A DNA stretch of 64,000 nucleotides from Chondrus crispus. Lineage: Eukaryota > Rhodophyta > Florideophyceae > Gigartinales > Gigartinaceae. The notes beneath the pieces were generated by a model. That model searched no databases. It was not told the origin of the DNA and worked only from the letters and a program-made list of their open reading frames with translations. The DNA is taken from NCBI RefSeq assembly GCF_000350225.1, contig NW_005179062.1, positions 47,634 to 111,633 of the forward strand, read 5' to 3'. The position numbers were made by a program, and so were the translations under genes. This document shows, piece by piece, positions 44,661-55,543 of this stretch. The first letter of the stretch is position 1. Each line of letters opens with the position of its first letter.

Positions 44661-45419
44661 ATGGACGACAGCGATTCAAAAGATCTTGAAACGGGCGCTG
44701 GTTCTGAGTTAATATCCGGAGAGTTGACATTTAAACCGCTGTACATAATTTCGAGCTGGGTCGAACAATCTACCGTAACAAAGCGACTCTGCGTTGCCAT
44801 TATATTACCCTCCGGCGGCTGTGTGGGCAGCGGGAAATTTTCAATTACGGTCGTAAATGGAGGACAGTTTTTACAGTTAGCAGTGCGATGCCCACACCCT
44901 CTCATGGATGTACTAGCTATGCACCGTTGGAAACTATCCGATGCGCAAAGCGGTTTTATGTCCTATCACCCTTTAGTCCTTGGATTCGAGGCATCCTTAA
45001 GCGAGCTTAGAAAACGAAGCTCAGATGCAGTGGAATCCGTAGATCGTATTCTGTTGCCCTGTGCTGTACAATCACAGGTCGTCTCAAAGCATAATCTAGC
45101 CGTTAAGGAAGGTGGTGGAACTAAGATGCTTTATGACCTAACGGCTGCCGCAGTGGAAGAATATGGTGTTGTCGCAGATACGGATGCTTTTACGGAAGTT
45201 CGATTTCTCTTTGTGGTGGGGAATACTAGAATAAACTCACTTTTCGCGTCCCCCGGAGCGGTCCGCCATATTTGTAGAGTACCACAGCCGGCGTCGATTG
45301 ACGGCGAGGAAAATGTATCGGAGGACAGTGGAAGTCAAGATAGTGAAGAGGTAAAAAACGTTCGTGGGCTGGAGGGGTACCAAAGCGACTGGCAAGGAAG
45401 TGAAAGATCAAGTGGATAG
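44661..45419 (+). CDS. Unrecognised 252-residue protein
   Basis: I do not recognise this gene. The ATG (MDDSDSKDLE) is the first in a frame that is open upstream to 44547, only 20 bases after the element 3 LTR. The N-terminus may therefore have been cut off by that insertion; the upstream residues (basic and Ser-rich) read like protein. The body looks globular (PLYIISSWVEQ, RLCVAIILPSGG, QFLQLAVRCPHP), followed by an acidic Ser-rich tail. No signal peptide or membrane segment. Confidence 0.5.
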   Translation: MDDSDSKDLETGAGSELISGELTFKPLYIISSWVEQSTVTKRLCVAIILPSGGCVGSGKFSITVVNGGQFLQLAVRCPHPLMDVLAMHRWKLSDAQSGFMSYHPLVLGFEASLSELRKRSSDAVESVDRILLPCAVQSQVVSKHNLAVKEGGGTKMLYDLTAAAVEEYGVVADTDAFTEVRFLFVVGNTRINSLFASPGAVRHICRVPQPASIDGEENVSEDSGSQDSEEVKNVRGLEGYQSDWQGSERSSG

Positions 45420-45820
45420 CATGCACGTACCTGGACCCAGTCGACCGTAACGTATATAAAACTATATATATATTTATAAATTTATATATCCCAGGACACA
45501 GCGTGAAGATTGACTTTCGTCGAGTCGTAGTGAATTACCCAAAAGTATCGCCTGTCTTACCGCCAAGTAAAAGTAGTGAGTACTGTACCAAGGAAGGGTA
45601 CTGTAGCACTAAATAAAAACTTGGCACGTATGCCACGATTCACATATTCTACAGTATGAGATCATGATTGGCTATGATAGATCGATCTCGCTTCGGAGCT
45701 AATCGCACCCCAAACTCATTTCTACACCCAACCCAGGTCTTCCGACTGCGCCCCTCGTAATTTTTCCGACCTTGCAATCACGAACAATCACCACTTTCCT
45801 TCCGTCACCCTTTTCATTTC
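45420..45820. other. Intergenic region with AT tract
   Basis: It holds an AT-rich tract of TATATA/TTTATAA type at about 45450-45490 and, before the next ATG, a CT-rich leader. No gene seen. Confidence 0.5.
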
Positions 45821-46837
45821 ATGAACATGTGGTCGCTGTCTCCGGCCTTCACCCCGCCGGTCTCCCTCCCCAACATCGCCCCGCAACAACGTCGCTCTCA
45901 GTGTAGTCGCACCCCACCCTTTGCCAAGAAGGGCTCCTCGGGGAAGAAGAGAAGCAAAGTCTCACGACCAAAGCGAACCCCGTCCAACTCGCAGTCAAAG
46001 CCGTCCGCTTCTCCTACATCCCGCCAGAAAAAGTTCTCACCTCTTGACGCTCCCCCCGAGCAATTTCCTGGTCCCCTGGCCCCCGAAATTCTTGGAGAGT
46101 CAGTCGAAGCAGTTGACGAGATCCCAGTTAATGACAACATCAAAAGCGCTGCCGATGTCGAGATTTCCCTTGCGAGTGATGTCCCCACTGCCACAGATGT
46201 CGCCCTGCCACAAGTTGACGAGGGCAAGCTACGACTGCCAGATATAGGTTCGATGGGCTCCGGGAGAGCCATCCGCCGAAAACGTAAGCCGCGTGCATTG
46301 GAGGACGTCAAAGAAGAAAGGTCGATAGAAGTGGAAGAGGCGAGGAAGGCTTTACCTACAAATACCATTCGAGAACTGACGCAGGCATATAGGAAGAAGG
46401 GGAAAGAGGCCCAAGTGCTAATCGACGAGCTTGAGAAAGACCCAGATTTTATGTTTCAGACCGGCAATCCGGAGGGGGAGTACGATCTCACCTCCGCCAT
46501 CATTGGCACTGGCAGTCCAAATAAGCAAGGCGTTTATGTGCTACCGTATTTGCAAAGCGGTCATCTCCTTCTGTTGCTTGTCACTTTGCTCTGTACCTTC
46601 GTGTACTATCCAGGATTTCCGCTCACAGAGTTAGAGGACTCCCTGCGTGGTTATCTTAAGGTCGGGCTTGCGATTACATATACCCTCAACGCGGGTCTTG
46701 CCATTCTGGCGTTCAAGGACGCACAGAAGAGAGGACAGCCCGCTGCCTTCTGGGCACTCAAGACAGCATTCTTTGGGAATATTGCGTTCAATGAGCTCAG
46801 GAGAAATGCACCATTATCGCCAAAAAGCGGGAAATGA
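45821..46837 (+). CDS. Plastid-type membrane protein, conserved C-terminal two-helix domain
   Basis: The 338-residue protein starts with a Ser/Thr/Pro/Lys-rich N-terminus lacking acidic residues, like a plastid transit peptide. A long acidic/basic linker follows and then a C-terminal domain: YDLTSAIIGTGSP, VLPYLQSGHLL, a hydrophobic segment (about 247-268) ending YYPGFPLTELEDSLR, a second segment (about 277-297) and FKDAQKRGQPAAFWALKTAFFGNIAFNE. The C-terminal pattern recalls a small plastid inner-membrane protein family of plants and algae with no settled function; I am unsure of that match. An alternative start is the second Met at residue 3. Confidence 0.65.
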   Translation: MNMWSLSPAFTPPVSLPNIAPQQRRSQCSRTPPFAKKGSSGKKRSKVSRPKRTPSNSQSKPSASPTSRQKKFSPLDAPPEQFPGPLAPEILGESVEAVDEIPVNDNIKSAADVEISLASDVPTATDVALPQVDEGKLRLPDIGSMGSGRAIRRKRKPRALEDVKEERSIEVEEARKALPTNTIRELTQAYRKKGKEAQVLIDELEKDPDFMFQTGNPEGEYDLTSAIIGTGSPNKQGVYVLPYLQSGHLLLLLVTLLCTFVYYPGFPLTELEDSLRGYLKVGLAITYTLNAGLAILAFKDAQKRGQPAAFWALKTAFFGNIAFNELRRNAPLSPKSGK

Positions 46838-47572
46838 ACGGCTCGTTCTGCTTGTTGCTTTTTGAATGTGGGATGGTGCACACATGTAGGGTTTCAGATA
46901 CTCGATTGTTGATCACATTTACAAGCCGGGGCAAAGAAATGAGTTTTATTCTATGGGCAGACTGAGAAAAACAGTCTGCGAGTTGAGCCGCCAGAGCATG
47001 AGATTACTATTGTTCGAAATTCAGTGCTTGAGAGGGCCATTGGCTTTCTCAACTCGGAAACTTGCTAACTATTGGGCAACGCGACTGTGAGATGGACATT
47101 GACAGTGGAGTTTAGGAGTGAAGATGAACTATTTGCGGAGAAGATCTAAGTAGTAGCACGGCTAAAGACTTCGACATCCTTCTTCCGCTCTCTTGGGCTT
47201 CTTTTCGAAGTGGCAAAAGCCTTTTAGACCGAGCTGAGAAGTGCAGAATTTGGAGCAATAGGGATGTGTCTCTTGATTGCACCTCATAGGACTGATGTGG
47301 GACCGACGTCCTTCCGACAGGCAGGTTCCTGTTTTGTTCGATCCCATGAAGAATAAAAATAACCGTGTACTGTTCATTGCTCGCGCGCTTTGGCGAGATT
47401 TCTGATGTGTTGCACGTAGAGCGATGTTTCAAAAAATAAGGGCTTCAGAGAAAGCCACGACTGAGAAGCAGGATTGGTTCGGGCTTTGGACAAGAAAAAT
47501 AAGCGAAATGGTAGGCAAAAGCCTGGCGATCCCATTTTGAAACCGAAGGCGAGAGTCAAGAATTACTGAGGT
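46838..47572. other. Intergenic region between convergent genes
   Basis: About 735 bases holding the 3' UTRs of the flanking genes. No supported gene. Confidence 0.5.
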
Positions 47573-48454
47573 TTACTCAATTTTCTTGTGGTCAACGTCT
47601 TTGGGTTCGGTTTCCTTCTTGAGATCGTTCACTTCCTCGCTCGGGTGTGCTTTTTGTTGGGCCTTAAGGTTTTTGGACTTTGTGTACGACCTGAAGTAAA
47701 AGTCGCAGAAGAGCTTGAAGAATGAGGCACCGACAGCCTGTCCGAAGAGCCAACCGCGCATGGAGCCAGAGCATCCGGAAGCAGAGAAGTAAAGGAAGGG
47801 GTACGGCCATGTGGAGGTAAGGTCGATGATAAATTGGACGATTTGCGCGAGCGTGATGTACTTCTTCCACCAGACCTTGTGGCCGAGCGCGGCCATCGCG
47901 TAGTAGTAGTACATGGCAACGTGGACGGAGGAGTTTGCAACGACGACAATCCACTGCAACACCATGGATGTGGACATGTAGACATAGAAGAGCGGGAGGA
48001 CGATGCAATGATGGTAGACGTGGAGAAAGTTGAGGGGGCGTTTCTTCAATACCATAATGACAGTATCAAGCAGCTCATAGTATTTGCTGACGTAAAAAAC
48101 GTACATCCACCAGCCCATGCGCCCTGTCATGGAAGCGCCGGTGGGATCGCAGAGCACGGCGTTGGTGCCAGCGAAGGGGTTTGAGGGGGTGGCGTTAGCG
48201 GCGAAAACTTTGACGACTTCGGAGAGGACGCCCACGCCCATGGCAAGGGAAAGGGCGCACAGGAATACATTGTGAAGGACGGTGAGCGAGCGCAGCTTCA
48301 CGGGTGGGCGGTCGCGCATGAAGCGACGAAGCGAAAAGATTAGGGTAAGGTAGCAAACAATGGCGATGGGGGGGTAGTAGACAGAGGAAAGTGGGGCGGT
48401 CTTCCAATGTAGGGTGACCGGGATTAGGGATTTGAAGAAGGCTAGGGTGGCCAT
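47573..48454 (-). CDS. ELO-family fatty acid elongase (3-ketoacyl-CoA synthase)
   Basis: The 293-residue protein has about seven membrane segments. It shows the ELO signatures KYYELLDTVIMVLKK (about 124), the histidine box HVYHH (about 143), NSSVHVAMYYYYA (about 175) and QFIIDLTSTWPYPF. A C-terminal lysine-rich tail ends KKIE, like an ER retrieval signal. ELO enzymes condense acyl-CoA with malonyl-CoA in the ER, the first step of each two-carbon extension of long-chain fatty acids. Chain-length and unsaturation preference cannot be read from this sequence. Single ATG, no intron, usual family length. Confidence 0.93.
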   Translation of the reverse strand: MATLAFFKSLIPVTLHWKTAPLSSVYYPPIAIVCYLTLIFSLRRFMRDRPPVKLRSLTVLHNVFLCALSLAMGVGVLSEVVKVFAANATPSNPFAGTNAVLCDPTGASMTGRMGWWMYVFYVSKYYELLDTVIMVLKKRPLNFLHVYHHCIVLPLFYVYMSTSMVLQWIVVVANSSVHVAMYYYYAMAALGHKVWWKKYITLAQIVQFIIDLTSTWPYPFLYFSASGCSGSMRGWLFGQAVGASFFKLFCDFYFRSYTKSKNLKAQQKAHPSEEVNDLKKETEPKDVDHKKIE

Positions 48455-49658
48455 GGTGGGGGTGGGTGGGATGCGTGCGGGAGGTTGGGAGGGAGGTTGG
48501 GAGGGGGAGGTTGGGAGGGGGAGGAAGGGGCGGCAGTGAGGGCGGGATACGGAGATTTAAAGGGTGCGAAGAGGGGAGGGAGAGGAAGGGGACCAGGATG
48601 ATGGGGACTAGGATGAAGGGATTGACGGGCAAATACGGTTGACTGCGCAAGTGGTGGACTGGATAGTTGCGGTAGAGATGGTTTGACGAAAGAATATGAG
48701 GGGTTGAAGGTGCTCGCGGGGGTTAAAGTCAACTTGGATGCGGGCGCGGATCGAAGAGAGAAAGGCGGATAAAATTGGGGCCATCTCTTTGACGTGTGCA
48801 CAGTGCGGATGCGGGGCGATGGCTGGCTGTGTGCGACGCAACTGGCACCACGGGATTAGGGGATTAGGGGATATATATTCCCCTAATCCCTACCCTAGGG
48901 TAATCCCCATATTGCACCACGGGATCGGTGAGCAGCTCTGTTCAGTCCCATTGGACACACGTGGACAGCAACAGGACAGCAACAGTCGCAGCGTGCGTCC
49001 CCACAGGTCCTTCCGAGTTGCGCACGTGGACACAACCAATCGCGCACTCACAGTGTGCCCCGCTCTACACATCTTGGATTTGCTACGCGCCATGCCTGGC
49101 AGCAAGCGTTGCTGCGCTTTTTATACATTTACTGATTTATTCATTACGGCCGCGGCATCCTCGCCTTTTGCTACTTCTGCTAGTCTGTTTGCAAGCAGGG
49201 TTGAAGGCGGTCAGTAGCCAACGAGCCGGCGACTCGCAGGCTAAAATTACACAACATTCGAGCATGGAAGAACTGAGCCGGATGTCTTTGCATGATCAAT
49301 ACTCACCCATCTTGGCTTCCCATTGATTAACATCTCGTCGTCTACGCCAGAGTCTCCTCGAGCCCCTGCAATCAACATTTTTTATCCTGGAGACAAGTCT
49401 ACCGTACGGGAAAGTAAAGTAAATTTGTAGCACCTTGATGAGTACTGTAGCACCTTGATGTCGGCATCATCACACGCTCCAACCTGGCTGACCGCCATCT
49501 TGCGACATGTGTGGCAAATTTCTATAATCCAAAACTCAGGACCAAATTTCATTCGCATTTTTCCATACAGTGCCTGACATCAATGTAACAACTACCCCTG
49601 GGTATCGTCCTCACTTCCGTGCCCCCCTCTCCGCACCATCCCCGCTCTCCCCGAGGGA
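48455..49658. other. Divergent promoter region of ELO and VPS52
   Basis: About 1.2 kb with no supported gene. A GGGATTAGGGGA / TCCCCTAATCCC inverted repeat with an AT centre lies at 48860-48890. The DNA directly upstream of the ELO ATG is G-rich on the + strand. Confidence 0.5.
48860..48890. repeat. Inverted repeat with TTAGGGG motif
   Basis: Twelve-base perfect arms around TATATAT. A further GGGATTAGG lies just before the left arm. The TTAGGGG units look telomere-like, but only two are present. Confidence 0.85.
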
Positions 49659-51836
49659 ATGGCCCTGCCTCCGGACCTCCCCGAGCAGAACGGCCTTCTC
49701 TCCCCTTCGTTCTCCGAGGACCCAAGTTTGTGGTCGTCCCTCGGCCTTTCCAAGGCCGCTTTCGCCGCCGGTCTCCCTTCCCCCACCCTCGACGTCACCG
49801 CCCTCGCCACCCAGCTCTCCGCCCCGGCACTATCCGATCCCACCGCCTCATGGCAAGCTGCTGTAGACGCCTCCCTGCAAGCGTACGCCCAGGAGTACGG
49901 CCATCTCCAATCCCTGCTGGACTTCCACGCCGTCGAGATCCCAAAGCTCGAGCAAGCCGAGGCTGCACTGCGCGAGCTTGAGGACTCGCTCCACGCTTCT
50001 GAGAGCGCTGCGGCCACGCTCCAGTCCAAGGCGGATGCAGTATTTGCTACTAAGGCCGCCACGCTAACCACCCAGACACACGTCGCGGCTTTTGTCGATC
50101 AGATCGTCCTCGATCCATATTTAATCCGCCACGTCGTGGATGGGAAGGTTGGTGATTTGGATTATGAAGAATGTTTGGCCGCACTGTCAAAGAAGACCGC
50201 GCTTTTCGATATGGAGGACGTGAAAGAGACCGCGGCTTTCGCAGAGCTCAATCCTTATCTTGGTAAGCTCGTCATTACCGCTGTCAGCAAGGTGCGACAT
50301 TTTCTCATTGACAAGATATCCCTTTTGAAGCGTCCTCATACGAACGTGAAAATTGTAAAGGAGAACGTGCTGCTGAAGCATAGACCGTTGGTTGAGTTTA
50401 TCGAATTACACGCGCCGGATGTTTTTCGAGAGGTGAAGACGTCGTATGTTGATACCATGTCCAAGACGTACTTTATTTTGTTCAAGAAGTATTTAGCAGG
50501 GTTGCTCGCCATGAAACAACAGCTTCCGAGTGAGAATGCCGATACTCTCGTCGGCAGTCTTACAGACTCGACCATTGGGCGTGCATCTCAAACGATCACG
50601 GGAATGTTTTCTAGTGCAAGCACATCGGCAGCTACTTCCCGGTTTTCGGGTATGACCAATGGGGGTGGAGCCGGAGTTGGCCAATTCGCCCTCGGTTCAA
50701 GGCTTGATGTTCTGAAGGATGTTGAGGGACCTGCGATTGTACTTGCGACTGCCCTCGACAACAACCATCGTTTTTATTACGAGCAAATACACCGCAGTCT
50801 CGGCAAGATGCTCTCTGAGACCTGCGCGTCGGAGCACCTCTTTTGCGAACACTTTTTTGGGGAGAATGGTGGCCGGATGTTCAATGCTTTCTTCAGAAGG
50901 ATTATAGGCTTTCTCCTGGACGCGGTCTCTGCTCACACTGCCCCCACCAAAGATACGCTGGGCGTGCTACTGGCTTTGAAAGTAAATGAAGCACATCGAT
51001 CTAGCATGCAGAGGCGCAACATCCTTGATCTTTCAGATTATTTCATCCAAGTTGACATTCTGCTCAAACCCAAATTCAAGAAACTGTTGGACGAAAACGT
51101 TAATAGCATGTCGGAAGCGAGCAAGGAGGTCACAAAATCTGCCCCACGCGGTGACGGCGATACCAGCCCACATATTGTGACACGCCGCTTCGCCGAGTTC
51201 TTAGCATCCCTTCACGCCATTGCACGTTTCGGTACCCCTGATGATTCGATTATGGAGGGGCTGAGGAGGCTGAGAGCGGAATACAATGGTTTCCTCAACG
51301 CTGTATCGACGCTCTTCACTAGACCCAAGTTGAGGTTCATGTTCCTTATCAATAACACTGATTTGGTGCTATCCATGTTTCGACAGCATGGGGTTAACGA
51401 TACTGATGATTACAACTTCTTTGCAGAGCTTCAAGAAGTACATACAGCAGCGTATGTAGAACACGAGGTTGCGGATCACTTTCCTGATGTCGTTTCATTT
51501 GTCCGTCAGTATGAGAGGACAGCCAAGGCTTCCTCTTCAAACGGAGGTGGAAGCCGCCCATTTCCGAGTGAGGAGCGTGTGAAAGCGGTTTTGCGACAAT
51601 TTGCTTCAAACTGGAGACTTGGAGTGCAGCACATGCAAGACAACGCAGTCCGAGAGTTTCCTAGCTTTGATGTTGGTTCCGAACTCGCCCGTATGCTATT
51701 CACGCGCCTCTATTCCTACCACAAACGATGTGAAGCTGCTGTGGAAACGCAATATCCAGTTCTGAAAGCTGAGCTTGTGACGAGCACAGAAATACTCTAC
51801 GAATTGCGACAACGTAGTCAGCAGTTTGCTACCTGA
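49659..51836 (+). CDS. VPS52: VPS52, GARP/EARP tethering complex subunit
   Basis: The 725-residue protein has helical N-terminal coiled coils (about 75-130). Conserved VPS52 blocks follow: AVSKVRHFLIDKI (about 209), TYFILFKKYLAGLL, DVEGPAIVLATALDNNHRFYYEQIHRSL, CEHFFG, and the DTSPHIVTRRFAEFLASL block (about 503), which aligns with animal VPS52. VPS52 is the core of GARP (with VPS51, 53, 54) and EARP, which tether endosome-derived vesicles to the trans-Golgi or recycling endosomes. Length is near that of animal members (about 720). Intronless; the stop is 87 bases from the convergent next gene. Confidence 0.9.
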   Translation: MALPPDLPEQNGLLSPSFSEDPSLWSSLGLSKAAFAAGLPSPTLDVTALATQLSAPALSDPTASWQAAVDASLQAYAQEYGHLQSLLDFHAVEIPKLEQAEAALRELEDSLHASESAAATLQSKADAVFATKAATLTTQTHVAAFVDQIVLDPYLIRHVVDGKVGDLDYEECLAALSKKTALFDMEDVKETAAFAELNPYLGKLVITAVSKVRHFLIDKISLLKRPHTNVKIVKENVLLKHRPLVEFIELHAPDVFREVKTSYVDTMSKTYFILFKKYLAGLLAMKQQLPSENADTLVGSLTDSTIGRASQTITGMFSSASTSAATSRFSGMTNGGGAGVGQFALGSRLDVLKDVEGPAIVLATALDNNHRFYYEQIHRSLGKMLSETCASEHLFCEHFFGENGGRMFNAFFRRIIGFLLDAVSAHTAPTKDTLGVLLALKVNEAHRSSMQRRNILDLSDYFIQVDILLKPKFKKLLDENVNSMSEASKEVTKSAPRGDGDTSPHIVTRRFAEFLASLHAIARFGTPDDSIMEGLRRLRAEYNGFLNAVSTLFTRPKLRFMFLINNTDLVLSMFRQHGVNDTDDYNFFAELQEVHTAAYVEHEVADHFPDVVSFVRQYERTAKASSSNGGGSRPFPSEERVKAVLRQFASNWRLGVQHMQDNAVREFPSFDVGSELARMLFTRLYSYHKRCEAAVETQYPVLKAELVTSTEILYELRQRSQQFAT

Positions 51837-51923
51837 GGCAATTGCATAACTGTGAACGCACAAACGAACTACACGGGGAAGGCTGGCGTGGTTTTACGCT
51901 TTATTTTCGCGTAAACATACTAT

Positions 51924-54103
51924 TTACATATCCGTCTCGGCTCGGCCTCCTAAAACTTTCAACAAGCCCCTCACGGTTGTTGGTGCCTTCGTTGGGCGCC
52001 GCTGTGGGACCCTTCCAACTCTATTCGTGGTTGAGCTCCTTTTCGGCATAACACTGTTAACTCGGGGCTTCAGGGCTTGGTAAGTTGAACCAAGCGAAGA
52101 GCCTCCTGTACCAGAAGACACGCTGCGTGCCGTTTTTGTGTGAGGTTTGTCTTTGCCGCTACGTGTTGCGAAAGACCACTTTCCAACAGATACGGATCTC
52201 TGCCGTTTTCTCTGCCTCTGCTGCATTGATGCGTTCCGCCTCTCCCACTCCGGGACAGATGCATCCAAGGCCCACGGTGAGCTGCGTTTCTTACCAGTAT
52301 TATTTTGATCCCGGCCTGACTTTGATCTATCGTCTATATCCTTAAGCGATGCCGGACGGCAAGCACTTTCGAGCTTCTCCCGAAAATGGGTACTTCGACT
52401 CTTGTCAGCATCACCAAAGATATCGAAACGAGACAAGCTGTTTTCGTCTTCCAGGAATAGACTGGTTTTAGATTTCTGCCGCGCCTTCCACAGGGCTCGG
52501 GCCTTATCTCGCTTGGCGGTCTTCTCGTCACCGCTCTCTTCCTTTTCCTGCTCGTCTCCCTCCAAATTTCTGGAGCGACTGTCGTCTCGCAAGAACCTAT
52601 TCATCAGAATGAAAAGGAGAATAATGCATGCAAAGAAAAAGAGGGGTCAGTCGGGGTCATTCTCAAGCAACATTGGCGCTAAGCTGTATAAATACGCAAT
52701 TAGAGGTGCATTCGCCGCGCAGATACGTACATGGCATCGACGTAGTCCCCAGAGCCGTGCTGGATTTTTTCAGGCACTCCACCTACTTCGCAAGTGCCCA
52801 CATCCGCCTCTGAGAGGTGTTCCTCTTCCTCTAAGGGTTCCTCTTTCTTCGTCTCAGTATCAGGTTTCGATCGTAATTCCGTAAGATCCATAGCCTCGTC
52901 GACGACATTCACCATCATGCGCCCAGGAACGGTTTTCATTGCCTCCAACTCGCCCTTTTCTTTATCTAGAATCCATTTCTGGTGAAAAGCTGAGAGTTTC
53001 TTGTTTTCAGATGGATTGATGTTCTCTTTCTCTGCAAGTTCATCGTACTCATCTTCGTCGTTATCTGCATCGTCGTTTGACGCTGCTCCACCACCGCAAT
53101 CGTCCTGTCCATCCCCGTCATCGTCATGAGCTTCTTCTTCAACAAAGCCTGTCTTGAAACGTCGTTCCGGTGCTTTCACCTCCGGGCTTTTTTTCCATCC
53201 TATAAACCAACTGCCTTTTCGCAACTTTTTTTCGCCTGGGACATTTATTTGACGTGTATCGCTTGTAGCTTCCATGGTAGACTGGTTTGTTTCTTGCGGG
53301 GCCTCAGGAGCAACTTGATCTTCGGTGCTAGCGGTGTCGTTTGTAGTCTCCTTTGCTTCAGTTGCATGACGAGATGCGTCCTGTTCCGCTTGCTCGGAAG
53401 CCCGCGCTCCATTCTCGGGTGCATCGCACTTGTTGGTGACAACACAAGGGGTGTTATTTTCGAGGACGTCTTCTGGTGTGGCGAGCGGAAGGTCATCCAT
53501 GGCGTCTTCGTACTCCTCTTCCTCTTCTAGCTGAGCAGTTTTGAGCGCAGCTTCTTCTTCATCCTGTTCAACACCATTCTCTGCACCCAGGTAACCCGAA
53601 CCCGGCCGATTCGGGGGCACCTCATCTTCATCTTCATCTCTATCCGACAAGTTCCCGCCCTCTTCTCTCTCGTCAACCTTCCCATCTTCAAGCGTGCCCG
53701 GGTCCTCCGAGCAAGGCTCCATCGGAACGTCGTCGACATCGAAGCTCTCCGGCCGGATCTCCAGCAGCGTCTTTGCGGCCTTTTCCTTGGCGCGTTCAAG
53801 CTCCCTCCTCCTCCAGAGCTGCCTTTGAGCAGCCGGGTTTAGCTTCCGGGTCGGAGGCGGGAGCACGACGAGCTCGTCGTCGTCTTCACCGCTCAAGCAA
53901 AAGGACCCTTCTGAATCCTTGAGGGTGGAAGTGGTGTCGACTTGCCGGAGCTTGGCTTTGTAGTCAGCATCCCAGGAGACTTGAGGCGCGCCGACGGCGA
54001 GTGCGGCAGCGCTCAACTCCGGGTCTGCGAGAGGAGTTGCCGCTGACCTTTGCTTCGCACGCTTTGCACGCAGAGCGGCGAGCTTCGCTTTTACGGATGA
54101 CAT
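51924..54103 (-). CDS. Spliced acidic/basic protein of unknown function
   Basis: Exon 1 is 54103-52731 and exon 2 is 52596-51924. The 134-bp intron has donor GTACGT and acceptor ATAG. The joined frame is exact, giving 681 residues (junction reads VDAMFLRDDS). I recognise no domain. The N-terminus is basic and Ala-rich (MSSVKAKLAALRAKRAKQR). The middle is very acidic with Glu/Asp runs, then a conserved-looking patch KGSWFIGWKKSP and HQKWILDKEKGELEAMK. The C-terminal part is Ser/Arg/Lys-rich with GKKRSSPWALDASVPEWERR. It is probably a disordered nuclear protein; this is inferred from composition. The splice is chosen because it removes the only stop between two long same-strand frames. Confidence 0.7.
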
Positions 54104-55543
54104 GACGGATGGGGGAGCGGAGGAGGTTAGAGGGATGCTGCGATGGGACGCCGAGGCTTCCGGTTTCGGGGAATGTATGTATCTATGCCCGGCATGTTGA
54201 GCTGAGTCAAGAACAATATTCTTGTGCGGGTGACTGGCTGGCTATAATGTCCGTTTCGTCATTTGGTTTCACTGGTACTTGGGTGTTCGCGCCAAAACGT
54301 ATCATCGCGTTTCAGCCGAAAAACAATTAGAAAATAGATGAAATTGGAGGCAGCCTTGTAATCATACGAGCACAGAACGGCACTGAATGTTGAAGCCGTC
54401 CACTGGCGGGAACGGATTCGAAAACCCTCGCTTCTGCGCCTGTCTGAGGCACTGCAGCTATCGCCTGTGCACACTATTTGGTTCACGAAGGGCATGCTCG
54501 TCCCTTTCGAAACATAGCCGCTAATAAGGCGCCACAATAGGGAGTTTACGAAGCTCCAATTCTTCCTCAGCGCTCCTGTTACGCGCAAGGCTGCCACTTT
54601 CGTTGGTATTCTCGTTTGCCAGCATCTGTTCATTTGGTGCCTACCGAAACATGCCTGAAAGACGAGTTAAGAAGTGCGCTGGTGCTCACGTCTTTTCAAA
54701 ATCTGCCCCTCAGTGGTGAAGTGGCAACATATTCTTGAGATGCTCTGAGCCCGGCTCGAGAGCAGTTCCCTTCTGAAAGTATTCTGTGCCACAGCTTAAT
54801 TTACAGCTGGCGATACCTTTTACGATGTTAATGACCCTCCACAATTTATGTCGATCGATATCGCATTAACTGCCCCGCCTGAGCAACAAAAGTCCCGGAG
54901 ACGCGTGTTAAACACAATAGCAAAACACAGGGAACTGAACGAAATAATCGACGGCAGTTCATGCCGGGGCTGTCGCAATGACAGCTTTCTTGTCCACTGA
55001 TATCCTTCGTTTTTGACGTGCCTCTGCGTGTACAGCTTCTCTCTCTTGGTTGGACGAATCACGTGAAACCCTACGCACGCACGTTTTTTTTTTTTTTCTC
55101 TCCCTACGCTCAAACCATTGGCCTCCCACTCATCACATACCAGGTGACCCTCAACTTTCATCATAGCGGGTAGAATAATCGGTGAAGGCCTGCTTCGTAG
55201 AAAGGCGAATACCGTGCAACGACCACATACGGTACTCGAGCTGACCGTAGGTACTCTACTCGGAAGTCTAGAAGTGTGCATGTTGAATTTCCTCCTGGGC
55301 TTGAGAATTCCATCTCATGCGCCAGTTATAGCCAGCCATAGAGCGCTTCCATCAGACAGACCAAATCGCCATCATGCACATCACCTCATTTTTCACTATG
55401 TAGCAAATATGACGCGAAGACCTCAGCACACTTAACGACGCCTCATTCCATGCGGGAAAACCCTCTCCGCCCATCTGTCTCATGACATCTCCGATGTGAC
55501 AGCCGCTGTCCCTATTCAAAGTATTCCCGCTGCACTACAAAGT
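54104..55543. other. Divergent intergenic region
   Basis: About 1.4 kb without a supported gene. It includes a T14 run at 55084-55097. It separates the divergent starts of the acidic protein gene and the GT61 gene. Confidence 0.5.
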
